Part shown: piece after piece, positions 1 through 8,079 of the stretch
How positions within the stretch are numbered: the stretch's first letter is position 1
Layout: each line of letters opens with the position of its first letter
Source of the DNA: Clostridium acetobutylicum ATCC 824
GTDB lineage: Bacteria > Bacillota > Clostridia > Clostridiales > Clostridiaceae
NCBI RefSeq assembly: GCF_000008765.1
Contig: NC_003030.1
Span: forward strand, 2,390,001 to 2,454,000
Direction: 5' to 3'
DNA: 64,000 bases
Program-made: the position numbers and the translations under genes
The notes under the pieces: generated by a model
Database searches by the model: none
Told to the model about the DNA's origin: nothing
The model's input: the letters and a program-made list of their open reading frames with translations, nothing else

Positions 1-1266
1 AGGTTTAGTTACTATGCTAACACCAAGTAAAGTCATTTTTTCTATGAATTCTTCGTCATTGCCGCTATATCCCATAGTCTGAAGATAATCCTTTAAGTTT
101 TCAGAGACGTAATTTACAACATCGCTTTTACTTGAATAAGGACATACAAATATAAATCTATAAAAACATTTGTTTATATCTTCTTTTTCAGGCATTCCAT
201 CTGATAGAATTACTGTATAATCAGCATTGAAGGAAGAATAAACTTTAAATCTTCTTTCATTTTTCATTCCATATTTAAGAGTACAGTATTGTCTGTCTTG
301 TATTGTCTTAACTGAATTCCATTCACTTAAATATGCCTTAGGTATAACCTCTGTGATTTTTCTAAGAGAAGCCGAAAGACAATGTGAAAATTCATCTACA
401 TCTATCTTATCATTTAGAAATACTACCCTAGGTGATAAACAAGCCTTCTGTTCCCAACATATTATATCCTTTGCTATCTCCTCTGATACTTTATTTAAGT
501 CATCACATTTATCAACTACTTCAAAACTTATTTTTGCTCCATGCATTATCATGTGTTTTTGATACTTTGCGCACATTTCACCTATTATTCTTGAAGAATA
601 CTCTCCACCCCAGTGTATAACACCATCTGAATTTTTAACGATTGTGTCATAGATTTCAGTTTTACTACTATCAAAGTACAAAACGGATAGCCTATCTTTC
701 ACAGTTTCATCTAACTCACATAGACTTTTATAAAATGCATACGCAAAATATGGTTCATCTTTAGATACCTTAACTAAATTACAGTTTTTTGACAAAAGAC
801 CCATGGATATGCTCATTGGTATAACCACGAAAGCATTTCCTGAAATATTATGAAATATAATCCCTCTTGGCTGTCTATGCTCATAGCCATAATTTGTTTT
901 GTGCCATGAATCTAAAATATCTACCTCTCCAAGTTCCCTCTTAATAGTATTTTGTATATTTTCACGAAGAAGCATTTGCATCATACTCTTAAACTCATAA
1001 TTTACTAATTCAAAACTTTGGTTTGTTATCTGTGCTAATGTTTCAATATGCTTTTTTGAATAATTGTCATCAAGCCATAATTTTGCACATCTATCAAGCA
1101 AGTCAATTGTTTCCTCGGTTTTTATATCATGAACTTTATTTTTATTCTTTTTAAGCCTTTCTAATTCCTTCTCTACATCACCTTTACCGCTTGTCATAAG
1201 TTCAAGCTTTAATTTATTAACTTCCTTAATAGTTATCTCTTCGCCACATGTAAATTCAAGCTTCAT
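1..1266 (-). CDS. luxC: LuxC-type fatty acyl-CoA/acyl-protein reductase, C-terminus cut by window edge
   Basis: Open frame of 422 codons from ATG at 1266 to the window edge with no stop. The family (LuxC) reduces acyl-CoA or acyl-enzyme to fatty aldehyde with NADPH and is usually about 480 residues, so roughly 55 residues are missing. Seen: an aldehyde-dehydrogenase-like fold signature GIIFHNISGNAFVVIP, and the segment CWEQKACLSPRVVF, where C276 fits the acyl-accepting catalytic cysteine. The start overlaps the stop of the upstream LuxE gene (ATGA), and the Shine-Dalgarno GGGGGAAA lies inside the end of that gene, so the pair is translationally coupled. In luminous bacteria LuxC and LuxE form one fatty-acid reductase complex; no luciferase genes are visible here, so the aldehyde would have another fate. 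Family call is confident; substrate unknown. Confidence 0.85.
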   Translation of the reverse strand, partial: MKLEFTCGEEITIKEVNKLKLELMTSGKGDVEKELERLKKNKNKVHDIKTEETIDLLDRCAKLWLDDNYSKKHIETLAQITNQSFELVNYEFKSMMQMLLRENIQNTIKRELGEVDILDSWHKTNYGYEHRQPRGIIFHNISGNAFVVIPMSISMGLLSKNCNLVKVSKDEPYFAYAFYKSLCELDETVKDRLSVLYFDSSKTEIYDTIVKNSDGVIHWGGEYSSRIIGEMCAKYQKHMIMHGAKISFEVVDKCDDLNKVSEEIAKDIICWEQKACLSPRVVFLNDKIDVDEFSHCLSASLRKITEVIPKAYLSEWNSVKTIQDRQYCTLKYGMKNERRFKVYSSFNADYTVILSDGMPEKEDINKCFYRFIFVCPYSSKSDVVNYVSENLKDYLQTMGYSGNDEEFIEKMTLLGVSIVTKP

Positions 1267-2408
1267 TTTTGTTTCCCCCTTACATCTAAAGTAGCTCCGC
1301 ATCCTTTTGCTTCTGATCCTTTAACTCTTCCAACTATCTTAAATGTCATTCCTTCATGCTTACATTCAGGGCAAGAATCATTAGCTACTATTTCTGCAAT
1401 ATCATCCACAAGTATAGATGCTCCAGCAAAAGAAGATGTTCCATAAGCATTCAAAACCTGTACAAGTCCTCTATCACCAGGTTTATTTAGTGGCTCTAAA
1501 GTTTTCACATCTCTTATTATTACTCTTCCCCATGTTGGAACATGAAATAAATAACTTCTAAGCTTTTCTGAATAATGTCCGTCCATTGGAAATGTGTTTT
1601 CTGTAAATGAATAAGTATCACGGAAATTTTTTTGAGGTATGCCTAGAAACTCTGAAATTTCCTCAACGAATTGATATCTTTCTATTTTAGTTCCAATAGA
1701 TATATTTCCTTTTTTTCCATCCCAGCCTCCACCGCCAGTATGTACTATCGCTCTACTTCCTAAGTTATACGGACCTTTTCCTTGTTTTTTCAATTCCAAA
1801 ACGGCATTATATAAAAGAAGCGTTGATCCTCTAAGTGATAAATGATTATTTCTCTCGTTATTAAACTTTAGAAATTCTTCAAAGGAATTCATATCAACTG
1901 AGAAGCCTTCACCGCAAGACTTTAACAAGAAAGTAGTATTTTCACTAAAATCAAAAATACCTAATAAGTTTCCTATATAAGACTCTGTTGGCTTGTCCAT
2001 TATACGAACACTTTTATATTCTCTCATTACTTTTGGTTCAGGATAAAATACACAATTATATTCACTTGCAGAATCATAGAATTTATCATCCATTAATACA
2101 AATTTCCTTATTTGCATTAAATCAGAGTTTCTTCTGCCAACCATACTAGGATCCCCACTTGTACTACTTGATAAAGTCCATTTATCTAATTTATCAGGTT
2201 CTACTCTAAGAAGACTCAAAAACAAGTTTGCAGATTTTTTAAAAAGAGTAGTTGCCAAAAAAGGAATGTTTGTTATATCCTTTTCACTTCTTAAGTGTTC
2301 ACTTGGATTATATCCTTGACTTTCACACAATATCCTATAGGCCTTACACTCTTCATATTGACCAATAATATTACTTTTTAAGTCATCAAAAAAATTCGAA
2401 TATTCCAT
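1263..2408 (-). CDS. luxE: LuxE-type acyl-protein synthetase
   Basis: 381 residues, the normal length for the LuxE family, which activates a fatty acid with ATP and passes the acyl group to LuxC. Seen: the phosphate-loop-like SSSTSGDPS near residue 80, the segment HTGGGGWDGKKG in the middle, and a C-terminal CPECKHEG cysteine pair with GRVKGSEAKGCG, typical of adenylate-forming enzymes of this group. Start chosen at ATG 2408 because GAGGTGA lies 8 bases upstream. The stop overlaps the luxC start. A candidate promoter and an operator-like palindrome lie upstream at 2460-2548. It diverges from a small biotinyl/lipoyl-domain gene, which hints that the pathway may use a carrier protein; that link is inference. 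Confidence 0.85.
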   Translation of the reverse strand: MEYSNFFDDLKSNIIGQYEECKAYRILCESQGYNPSEHLRSEKDITNIPFLATTLFKKSANLFLSLLRVEPDKLDKWTLSSSTSGDPSMVGRRNSDLMQIRKFVLMDDKFYDSASEYNCVFYPEPKVMREYKSVRIMDKPTESYIGNLLGIFDFSENTTFLLKSCGEGFSVDMNSFEEFLKFNNERNNHLSLRGSTLLLYNAVLELKKQGKGPYNLGSRAIVHTGGGGWDGKKGNISIGTKIERYQFVEEISEFLGIPQKNFRDTYSFTENTFPMDGHYSEKLRSYLFHVPTWGRVIIRDVKTLEPLNKPGDRGLVQVLNAYGTSSFAGASILVDDIAEIVANDSCPECKHEGMTFKIVGRVKGSEAKGCGATLDVRGKQK

Positions 2409-2779
2409 ATTATGTCACCTCACATATTTTACATTTATTATATTTTTTTCTATATTATAATTATAATTCAAAAAAATTCTATTACAAATTAGGATATATA
2501 CTGTATTTATCATTATAGCTTCTTAATTTTAAGTATGACCAGTCAGTCTAGTTTTTTCTTAAAATTCATTGATTTTCCTTTAATAAGTCTTAAAACTATA
2601 AATAAAATTATATAACATTAAAATTTTAATGCATTAATGTTCCAATATCAATACCTATATTTAGAATTAATTTAAAATGTAGGCATATTATTTAATTCTA
2701 ATAAATGGTATAATTATATTATTATAGAAACTTTGTATTAATATTATAGAAAGGAGAAGTTTTAAATTAAAATAAGCAT
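2409..2779. other. 371-base divergent intergenic region
   Basis: No gene seen. It separates luxE (minus) from the biotinyl-domain gene (plus). It holds the candidate luxE promoter, a short inverted repeat TGACCAGTCAGTC at 2536-2548 whose core TGAC-CA-GTCA resembles TetR-family operators, and a TATAAT at 2709-2714 that could serve the plus-strand gene but lacks a good -35 box. Confidence 0.5.
2460..2487 (-). promoter_or_regulatory. Candidate promoter of luxE-luxC
   Basis: On the minus strand TTGTAA (2482-2487) and TATAAT (2460-2465) are separated by 16 bases, about 50 bases before the luxE start. The region is very AT-rich, so a chance match is possible. Confidence 0.4.
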
Positions 2780-3169
2780 ATGAATAGAAATAACTTATTA
2801 GAATTCATTAATCAAATGTCAAGAGTATCTGATAAATACATAAATTCCGAAAAAACAGACTTTGATAAAGCAAATTATACTATTACGCAATTTAATGATG
2901 AAATTTGCTGTACTATTGAGGATACTCACATTATACAAATCAAATCTCTGTATGTTGGTACCGTAAATATACTAAATAATAAAACAAATTCCCTGTATGT
3001 TGAACTTGGAAATGAGATTGAGTGCGGCCAAACCTTATGCACCATTAATCATTTAAAAATACCTATAAATATTGTTTCACCAACTAAAGGCATACTTACC
3101 AATATACTTGTAAAAAATAAAGATATTGTTCAATATGGTGAAATACTTTTCGAAGTTACCAAAAAATAG
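2780..3169 (+). CDS. Small biotinyl/lipoyl-domain protein with altered attachment motif
   Basis: 129 residues: an N-terminal charged helix-like part (1-35) and a C-terminal biotinyl/lipoyl-type domain (about 52-128), shown by the paired half-repeats GNEIECGQTLCTI and KNKDIVQYGEILFEV around the exposed turn. In biotin carriers the turn is AMKM or AMKL; here it reads NHLKIP, so the modifiable lysine (K93) is kept but the flanking Ala-Met and Met are not. The length matches AccB-type biotin carboxyl carriers, but no carboxylase subunits are nearby. Start ATG 2780 follows AAGGAGAAG at 2751-2759, a long spacing of about 20 bases. A terminator at 3199-3240 follows. It could be an unmodified or lipoylated carrier; the name biotin carboxyl carrier protein would be over-precise. 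Confidence 0.7.
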   Translation: MNRNNLLEFINQMSRVSDKYINSEKTDFDKANYTITQFNDEICCTIEDTHIIQIKSLYVGTVNILNNKTNSLYVELGNEIECGQTLCTINHLKIPINIVSPTKGILTNILVKNKDIVQYGEILFEVTKK

Positions 3170-3198
3170 ACTATACATATTATATTTTTTTACTTTAA

Positions 3199-3240
3199 TA
3201 AATAAGAATGGCACCTGTATAAAAGCGCCATTCTTATTTA
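3199..3240. terminator. Bidirectional terminator between convergent genes
   Basis: Perfect 14-bp inverted repeat (3199-3212 with 3227-3240) around a 14-base loop, A/T-flanked on both sides, between the stop of the biotinyl-domain gene and the stop of the metalloprotease gene. Confidence 0.85.
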
Positions 3241-3247
3241 TTAAATT

Positions 3248-5758
3248 CTATTTTTCAATAATTATTATCTTCATAGCTTCAATTCTCAAACTTTTACCGA
3301 CAGTCCCTGCTGTCTCCCCATCCTTAACCCAGTTTTGCCATCCTTGGTTTTGGACTTCAGCTTGATACAAAATACTGTATTTATCAGCTCCAGTTCCTTC
3401 TAGCATTATCTGTAGAGACTCTATTCTTAATCCTTTTCCTTCTGTTCCCGTTAGAGCTCCATTATAAATCCAGTCTTGCCACCCTATATTTTGCACTTGA
3501 GTTTTATATTTTATGTTTAAACCTACCGGTGTGTTATTTAAGTTTATTTTAAGTGCCTCTACTCTTAACCCTTGTCCTTCCGTTCCCGAAACTGCTCCAT
3601 CTTGAACATAGTTCTGCCACCCCACATTTTGTACATGACTCTGATAAGATACCATAGGTGGTTTTTCAGTAATTTTAATTTTTATAGCCTCGATTCTTTC
3701 TGATTTTCCAACAGTTCCAGCTGTCTGACCATCCCTAAACCAAGGCTGCCAGCCTTCATTCTGTACATGAACCTCATACTCCACACTATATTTATCTGCA
3801 TCCGTTCCCTCTAGCATTATTTGAATAGCCTCAACTCTTAGCCCTTGTCCTTCTGTTCCTGCTAGAGCTCCATTATATACCCAACTCTGCCAACCTATAT
3901 TTTGTACTTGAGTTTTGTATTTTATATTTAAACCCGCCGGCGCGTTATTTAAGTTTATTTTAAAAGCCTCCACTCTTAATCCTTGCCCTTCTGTTCCTGC
4001 TAGAGCTCCATCTTTGACATAATTTTGCCAACCTATATTCTGCACGTGTGCTTCATATATAACTGATGGAGTGGCTACTGCCAAATTCTGACCAATTCCA
4101 ACTGTATCAAAAGCATTATTCACAGCTGCAACCTCCGCTGAACCACCTCCATACAAATCTACAGCGGACTCTACTAAAACATTTCGAGCTTCATTAAAAT
4201 CAGTAGTGGGAGTCATATAATTCACTAATGCCCTGTAATATATTCTTGCTGTCTTTTCCATACCAATACTTTGTGCAATAAGATACGCTGCCTTATTTGT
4301 TATACCTGAATTAGTATGTACTCCCCCAAAATCTCCAGCTTCATTATCTGGAAGATTTTCATATCCACTCATGTTATCTGGTTGATCATATAATGCAGGA
4401 TTAACTAAACTTCTTAAAGCATCTCCTTTAATTTGAGGAGTATAAATATCATCTCCTATAACCCAATCACTAGGATTAATTTGCCATGTCCCTCCAGCTG
4501 CAACATTATACTTAGTATATGTTTCTATTAAAACACCAAATGTATCTGCAATTGATTCATTTAATGCTCCTTGTTCATTATCATAATTAAGATTTGCAGT
4601 ATTCTCTATCACACCATGAGTCATTTCATGTCCAACAACATCCAAGTCTCCACTAAGATAAGTAAAATTCAAGCCATCACCATCACCATAAATCATTTCC
4701 TGTCCATCCCAAAATGCATTATTATAGTTTTTTCCGTAGTGAGTATAGGATTTTATAGCCATACTATTGTTATCTAGGCTATTTCTATTAAATAAATTCT
4801 TATAAAAATTAATAACCTTACCTGCATTGTAGTGAGCACTTACAGCTGCCTTATGGCTTTCCTGATTAAAATTGCTTGTACTATTAGAAACTAAAGTCCC
4901 TAATAATGTAGTATTGTTATAGGAATAAGTATTAATATAACTTGCTGCAGAATTCGATATATCCTTCATTTGATAGCTACTACCTGATTGATACAAATTA
5001 AGTGTTCTAGTAGTTCCAGATACATCAATTCCTGTGCCCAATACTTTACCATCATATTTTATATTGTTTTCAGTCTTAATTACTTTTCCTGAACTAATAT
5101 CAACAAAAACATCCCAATTCCCTATAGTTGGATTCGTATAGTAAATATTCACCTTAAATACTTCATAATTTTTATTATTGTCTGTCAAAATCGTTTTTAT
5201 AGCCTTAGGTGTATTTTCTAAGGTTTTATAAGTAAATTGTTTTAATGCTATATTAACAGCATCCTCTTCGTTTATACTTATATTTCCAAGCCTTGTTACA
5301 GTTTTATTTTTTTCTATAGTTCCGTTTACACTTACAACTGTTCCATTTTTATCAAAGTGCACATTTAATATTCTATCTTTTACACTAACTCCATTAATTA
5401 CTTGATTAAACCTTACAAAAGTATCTCCGTTAGAATCCTTCTTTGTGCTTATAGGCTTAAGTTCATTTTGAGCACTATCAATTCCAAATATCTGCTTATT
5501 ATCTTCTAGAAATTGGGTTGCTTCTTTTTCACTTGGTACTTTCTTTTTAGAAAGCTTTCCTGCAATAAATACTTGTCCGTTATTTTGTTGAAATTTTATT
5601 TTTTCTCCATTTATATTCTCAATTTTTTTTACAACGTTAAGCATTTGTGTATACTGTGATGTTTCTGTACTTGTTGCAGCTTTCTCAGCATATATAGGCG
5701 CTGAATACAACATAACTGATGTTAAAACTATAAAAGCGGATAATATCTTTTTACCCAC
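3248..5758 (-). CDS. Secreted thermolysin-family (M4) metalloprotease with six ChW repeats
   Basis: 836 residues. A signal peptide (1-24, ending SAPIYA), an FTP/PepSY propeptide (about 30-220), then an M4 catalytic domain: zinc ligands H377 and H381 in HEMTH, third ligand E401 in NESIAD, and catalytic H481 in GGVHTNSG. All active-site residues are present. Residues 566-836 are six ChW repeats of 41-47 residues, each with a GW core and a GTxGxGLRxEA segment; such repeats are known mainly from C. acetobutylicum surface proteins and are thought to attach proteins to the cell surface. The zymogen would be exported, cleave its propeptide and stay at or near the wall. It is a single-gene unit with terminators on the 3' side; Shine-Dalgarno GAGGTGA precedes ATG 5758. 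Confidence 0.93.
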   Translation of the reverse strand: MGKKILSAFIVLTSVMLYSAPIYAEKAATSTETSQYTQMLNVVKKIENINGEKIKFQQNNGQVFIAGKLSKKKVPSEKEATQFLEDNKQIFGIDSAQNELKPISTKKDSNGDTFVRFNQVINGVSVKDRILNVHFDKNGTVVSVNGTIEKNKTVTRLGNISINEEDAVNIALKQFTYKTLENTPKAIKTILTDNNKNYEVFKVNIYYTNPTIGNWDVFVDISSGKVIKTENNIKYDGKVLGTGIDVSGTTRTLNLYQSGSSYQMKDISNSAASYINTYSYNNTTLLGTLVSNSTSNFNQESHKAAVSAHYNAGKVINFYKNLFNRNSLDNNSMAIKSYTHYGKNYNNAFWDGQEMIYGDGDGLNFTYLSGDLDVVGHEMTHGVIENTANLNYDNEQGALNESIADTFGVLIETYTKYNVAAGGTWQINPSDWVIGDDIYTPQIKGDALRSLVNPALYDQPDNMSGYENLPDNEAGDFGGVHTNSGITNKAAYLIAQSIGMEKTARIYYRALVNYMTPTTDFNEARNVLVESAVDLYGGGSAEVAAVNNAFDTVGIGQNLAVATPSVIYEAHVQNIGWQNYVKDGALAGTEGQGLRVEAFKINLNNAPAGLNIKYKTQVQNIGWQSWVYNGALAGTEGQGLRVEAIQIMLEGTDADKYSVEYEVHVQNEGWQPWFRDGQTAGTVGKSERIEAIKIKITEKPPMVSYQSHVQNVGWQNYVQDGAVSGTEGQGLRVEALKINLNNTPVGLNIKYKTQVQNIGWQDWIYNGALTGTEGKGLRIESLQIMLEGTGADKYSILYQAEVQNQGWQNWVKDGETAGTVGKSLRIEAMKIIIIEK
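3251..4063 (-). repeat. Tandem duplication of a three-repeat ChW unit
   Basis: The six ChW repeats are two copies of a triplet: repeats 1-3 (4063 down to 3653) and 4-6 (3652 down to 3251). Repeat 1 is nearly identical to 4, and 2 to 5 (for example NIKYKTQVQNIGWQ in both), whereas neighbours within a triplet are more distant. Confidence 0.85.
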
Positions 5759-5925
5759 TCAAATCACCTCATTTATTTTTTAAATGTGCAGCAATATTGT
5801 ACCAAGCTATTTATTATACATAAAGAATTATTTTTCGTCATTTTTTTCTGTAGTTTAATTATCGTGCTATTATTTTTCAAATAAACTTTAATCTAATAAT
5901 TTTTTAGCTATTGTGCACATAAAAT

Positions 5926-5967
5926 AAAATCGTTCTTGAATTTTTACGGAAATTCAAGAACGATTTT
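5926..5967 (-). terminator. Strong terminator downstream of the 58-residue gene
   Basis: Perfect 18-bp inverted repeat (5926-5943 with 5950-5967), 6-base loop, followed on the minus strand by TTTTATTTTATG. It lies just 3' of the small basic gene and insulates it from the metalloprotease promoter. Confidence 0.85.
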
Positions 5968-6038
5968 ATATATAGACATCTATAAAATTAAACCTAAAAA
6001 AATTATTTCACATATACTTTTTAAATTTATTATTGTAC

Positions 6039-6215
6039 TTAGCTTCTAGGATCTTTTATTTTCCTACTTCTATCCCCATCTTTTCCAAGTTTTCTTGATT
6101 CATTTGAAAATCCTACTTCATTTGAGGTTTCCTCTTTCATTTTTTTTAATTCAGCTTTTGTTTTTTTACCCGCTTTTTTATTTGCTTTTGAATTTTTGTT
6201 GTCCTTATGTGACAT
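6039..6215 (-). CDS. Small lysine-rich hydrophilic protein, function unknown
   Basis: 58 residues from ATG 6215, chosen because an ideal CAGGAGGGAA Shine-Dalgarno lies 5-6 bases upstream; a longer reading to 6314 adds a hydrophobic stretch without a ribosome site and is rejected. The product is highly charged (about 15 Lys, several Asp/Glu/Arg, no Cys, almost no hydrophobic residues) and is probably unstructured. No family recognised. A strong terminator follows, so it looks like a real independent transcript. Confidence 0.65.
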   Translation of the reverse strand: MSHKDNKNSKANKKAGKKTKAELKKMKEETSNEVGFSNESRKLGKDGDRSRKIKDPRS

Positions 6216-6309
6216 AAAAATTCCCTCCTGTATAAGTAGTTTGAATTTAATCACATCATAAGTTTGCCCCAAAATCAAAAAAATATAATTAATCTTACTT
6301 GTATAATAA

Positions 6310-6337
6310 AACACCTCATTTATATAAATGAGGTGTT
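6310..6337. repeat. Perfect 28-base palindrome
   Basis: The sequence from 6310 to 6337 equals its own reverse complement (arms AACACCTCATTTA). It lies between the divergent 58-residue gene and the secreted-protein gene. Read on the minus strand it is followed by TTTTATTATAC, so it could be a terminator, but no minus-strand gene lies upstream of it. An operator for the divergent genes is the alternative. Confidence 0.7.
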
Positions 6338-6511
6338 AACTTGTATTATTTACATATGAAATCAAAGCAGATTTACCACATTATATTAATATATAAACTC
6401 AATAATATATTTCAATCATTATATCATATATGTAATCCAAGTATTTTTCATTTAATTGTCATAGGTTCTCTTATTCAGATAATCACAATAAAAAACAATA
6501 AAATACAGTAT

Positions 6512-6540
6512 TTAACATTTATTCTAATAAGCTGTATACT
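6512..6540 (+). promoter_or_regulatory. Sigma-A-type promoter of the secreted orphan gene
   Basis: TTAACA (6512-6517), 17-base spacer, TATACT (6535-6540), 48 bases before the ATG. Close to consensus with ideal spacing. Confidence 0.7.
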
Positions 6541-6587
6541 TTATTTGTATTAAAAATACATTAAATCAAACTTAAGGAGGATTTAAA

Positions 6588-7142
6588 ATGAAAAACTTAA
6601 AATTAAAAGCTTTATCTTTAGGAATTATTTCTACTTTATTAATTTCTTCTAGTTCTTTTGCTGCCACTACTACTAAAAATATAAAAAATTCATTTTGTAA
6701 AACTGCGATTGCTTCTAATTTATATAAAACACAAAACGCTAATTTTATAACTAAACTAAATAATAAAGTAAGCAACAGAATGTTTGGTAGTCCTTCTGGA
6801 GTATCTACACCATTCCAAGTTATACCTGTAAATAATAGCATTCCTGGCATATATGCATATCATTTTGTTGCAACGGGTTCTTCATTGGAAGATATAATAA
6901 ATTTCGATCAAAGAGCACGATACTTTGAATTAGTTTTAAGAGATTCAAGTGGACATATTGTAGCATCTCATACATTTTTAAATGCAGGAAAACGTGACGA
7001 AAGCGGACAACCACAAGGTGTTTTAAATTTAGACGTAACATTACCTCAAAACGTAAAATTAGTACCGTACGCATCATATTCAATGGAAATTCAAAATTTA
7101 GATTCAGTATCAATAGGTGGTATGGAAACTTTGTATTACTAA
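6588..7142 (+). CDS. Secreted protein of unknown function
   Basis: 184 residues with a clear signal peptide: MKNLKLKA, then a hydrophobic core and cleavage after SSSFA (about residue 25). The mature part has no cysteine pair, repeat or catalytic motif I recognise. From about residue 65 it alternates short beta-like segments (YAYHFVATG, YFELVLRDSSGHIVASH, YSMEIQNL), suggesting a small beta-sandwich domain. AAGGAGG lies 8 bases before ATG 6588, a good promoter is upstream and a 14-bp terminator directly follows, so it is a single-gene, probably well expressed unit. It has no ChW repeats, unlike the metalloprotease next to it. Confidence 0.8.
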   Translation: MKNLKLKALSLGIISTLLISSSSFAATTTKNIKNSFCKTAIASNLYKTQNANFITKLNNKVSNRMFGSPSGVSTPFQVIPVNNSIPGIYAYHFVATGSSLEDIINFDQRARYFELVLRDSSGHIVASHTFLNAGKRDESGQPQGVLNLDVTLPQNVKLVPYASYSMEIQNLDSVSIGGMETLYY

Positions 7143-7147
7143 TTGCT

Positions 7148-7181
7148 AAATCCTAAGCTTAATCAACTAAGCTTAGGATTT
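7148..7181 (+). terminator. Terminator of the secreted orphan gene
   Basis: Perfect 14-bp stem (7148-7161 with 7168-7181), 6-base loop, then a T-rich tract, 5 bases after the stop codon. Confidence 0.85.
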
Positions 7182-7271
7182 AATAATTTCTTTATTCTAT
7201 TTACATCCAAAGTTCTTATTTTCATTATACATATTCTCATTTTTTTACATATTACATATTTGAAAACTTAT

Positions 7272-7976
7272 TTATTTAACTATTCCCTTATTCACATCAG
7301 CTTCAACTGTCTTGATAACAAAATCAACTATCTCTTTTATTTACGCTCTAGTTAAGTAATCGCCATATTTATTATCCAATTTATCTAGCAAATCAGTTAT
7401 TTTTTCTTCTGCAAAATCCTTTGGATAAAGCTTAGCTAATTGAATCAAGAATTGCTTACATTAACCTTAAATTTTAACTTATTTGAATTAACCACAAATA
7501 AATGTATTTGTTTGTGCCTTTCCTTCGATCACCATTAATATTGTTTGATGGCTTAATATCTTTTTTAATATTTTATCATTTATTACGATATTTGAACTTG
7601 TATTCTACTTTATAAGCATTTTTATAGATCTTATATGTTTTTTTAGCCTTATTTACAGCTTTGTTAATGTTATTGCCTATCTTTTTACATAAAAGTATAT
7701 ATACCGATGAAATTGAGCCTCTCTTTCTAGTCTTTATAAATTGTTTTTCCTTTATTTCTTTTAGGACTCTTGAAATGGTTCTTATTGAATAATGTAATTT
7801 TTCAGCAATATAAGATTGGAATAGATATACTTCTGTCTTCTCTCTGCCATTTTACTTTGGAAGTTGGATTTTCTTTAATATATTCTTGCTGTACACAATA
7901 TACACAAACTGCTCTTATATTTTTTAATATGAATAGACTTTAAGTCTTCTAATTGAATAAAAAATAACACCTTCAT
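7272..7976 (-). pseudogene. Decayed winged-helix (HTH) protein gene with multiple frameshifts
   Basis: No intact frame, yet the minus strand reads as one protein when frames are joined. It starts MKVLFFIQLEDLKSIH at 7976, shifts to NIRAVCVYCVQQEYIKENP, shifts again near 7850 to a 91-codon piece (7851-7576) containing YIAEKLHYSIRTISRVLKEI and FIKTRKRGSISSVYIL, then DKILKKDIKPSNN, and ends with FLIQLAKLYPKDFAEEKI through an in-frame TAA at 7341-7343 to a last stop at 7272. The middle piece has the layout of a winged helix-turn-helix (helix, recognition helix, basic wing), as in plasmid/phage replication or regulatory proteins. At least three or four frameshifts plus one nonsense codon make it non-functional as one protein. 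Exact family unknown. Confidence 0.75.
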
Positions 7977-8030
7977 ATGTGATTGTTACATCTACATATA
8001 AAAGTGTTATATGTTATCGTAAAACGATAA
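7966..8030. repeat. Two adjacent inverted repeats upstream of the pseudogene
   Basis: 15-base arms at 7966-7980 and 7994-8008 match at 13 positions, and a second small hairpin TTATCGT-AAA-ACGATAA sits at 8014-8030. They flank the start of the decayed HTH gene and may be its old operator or a terminator. Confidence 0.5.
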
Positions 8031-8057
8031 AAACATGTATGTCACCATAAAATGTTT
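8031..8057 (-). terminator. Probable terminator after yebC
   Basis: AAACAT/ATGTTT arms (8031-8036, 8052-8057) with an inner TATG/CATA pairing and a T-run on the minus strand, about 22 bases past the yebC stop. Weak stem, so moderate support. Confidence 0.45.
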
Positions 8058-8079
8058 TTATTAAAACGCTCTCAGCCCT

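Larger units (their letters stand above)
6216..6587. other. 372-base divergent intergenic region
   Basis: No gene. It contains the 28-base palindrome at 6310-6337 and the promoter at 6512-6540 for the plus-strand secreted protein; the stretch between them is AT-rich with no structure I can support. Confidence 0.5.

Noticed and set aside
6216-6314. N-terminal extension of the 58-residue basic protein
   Set aside because: The internal ATG 6215 has an ideal Shine-Dalgarno; the extension is hydrophobic and unlike the rest.
6820-7113. Antisense frame within the secreted orphan gene
   Set aside because: The plus-strand gene has signal peptide, promoter, ribosome site and terminator; the antisense frame has none of these.
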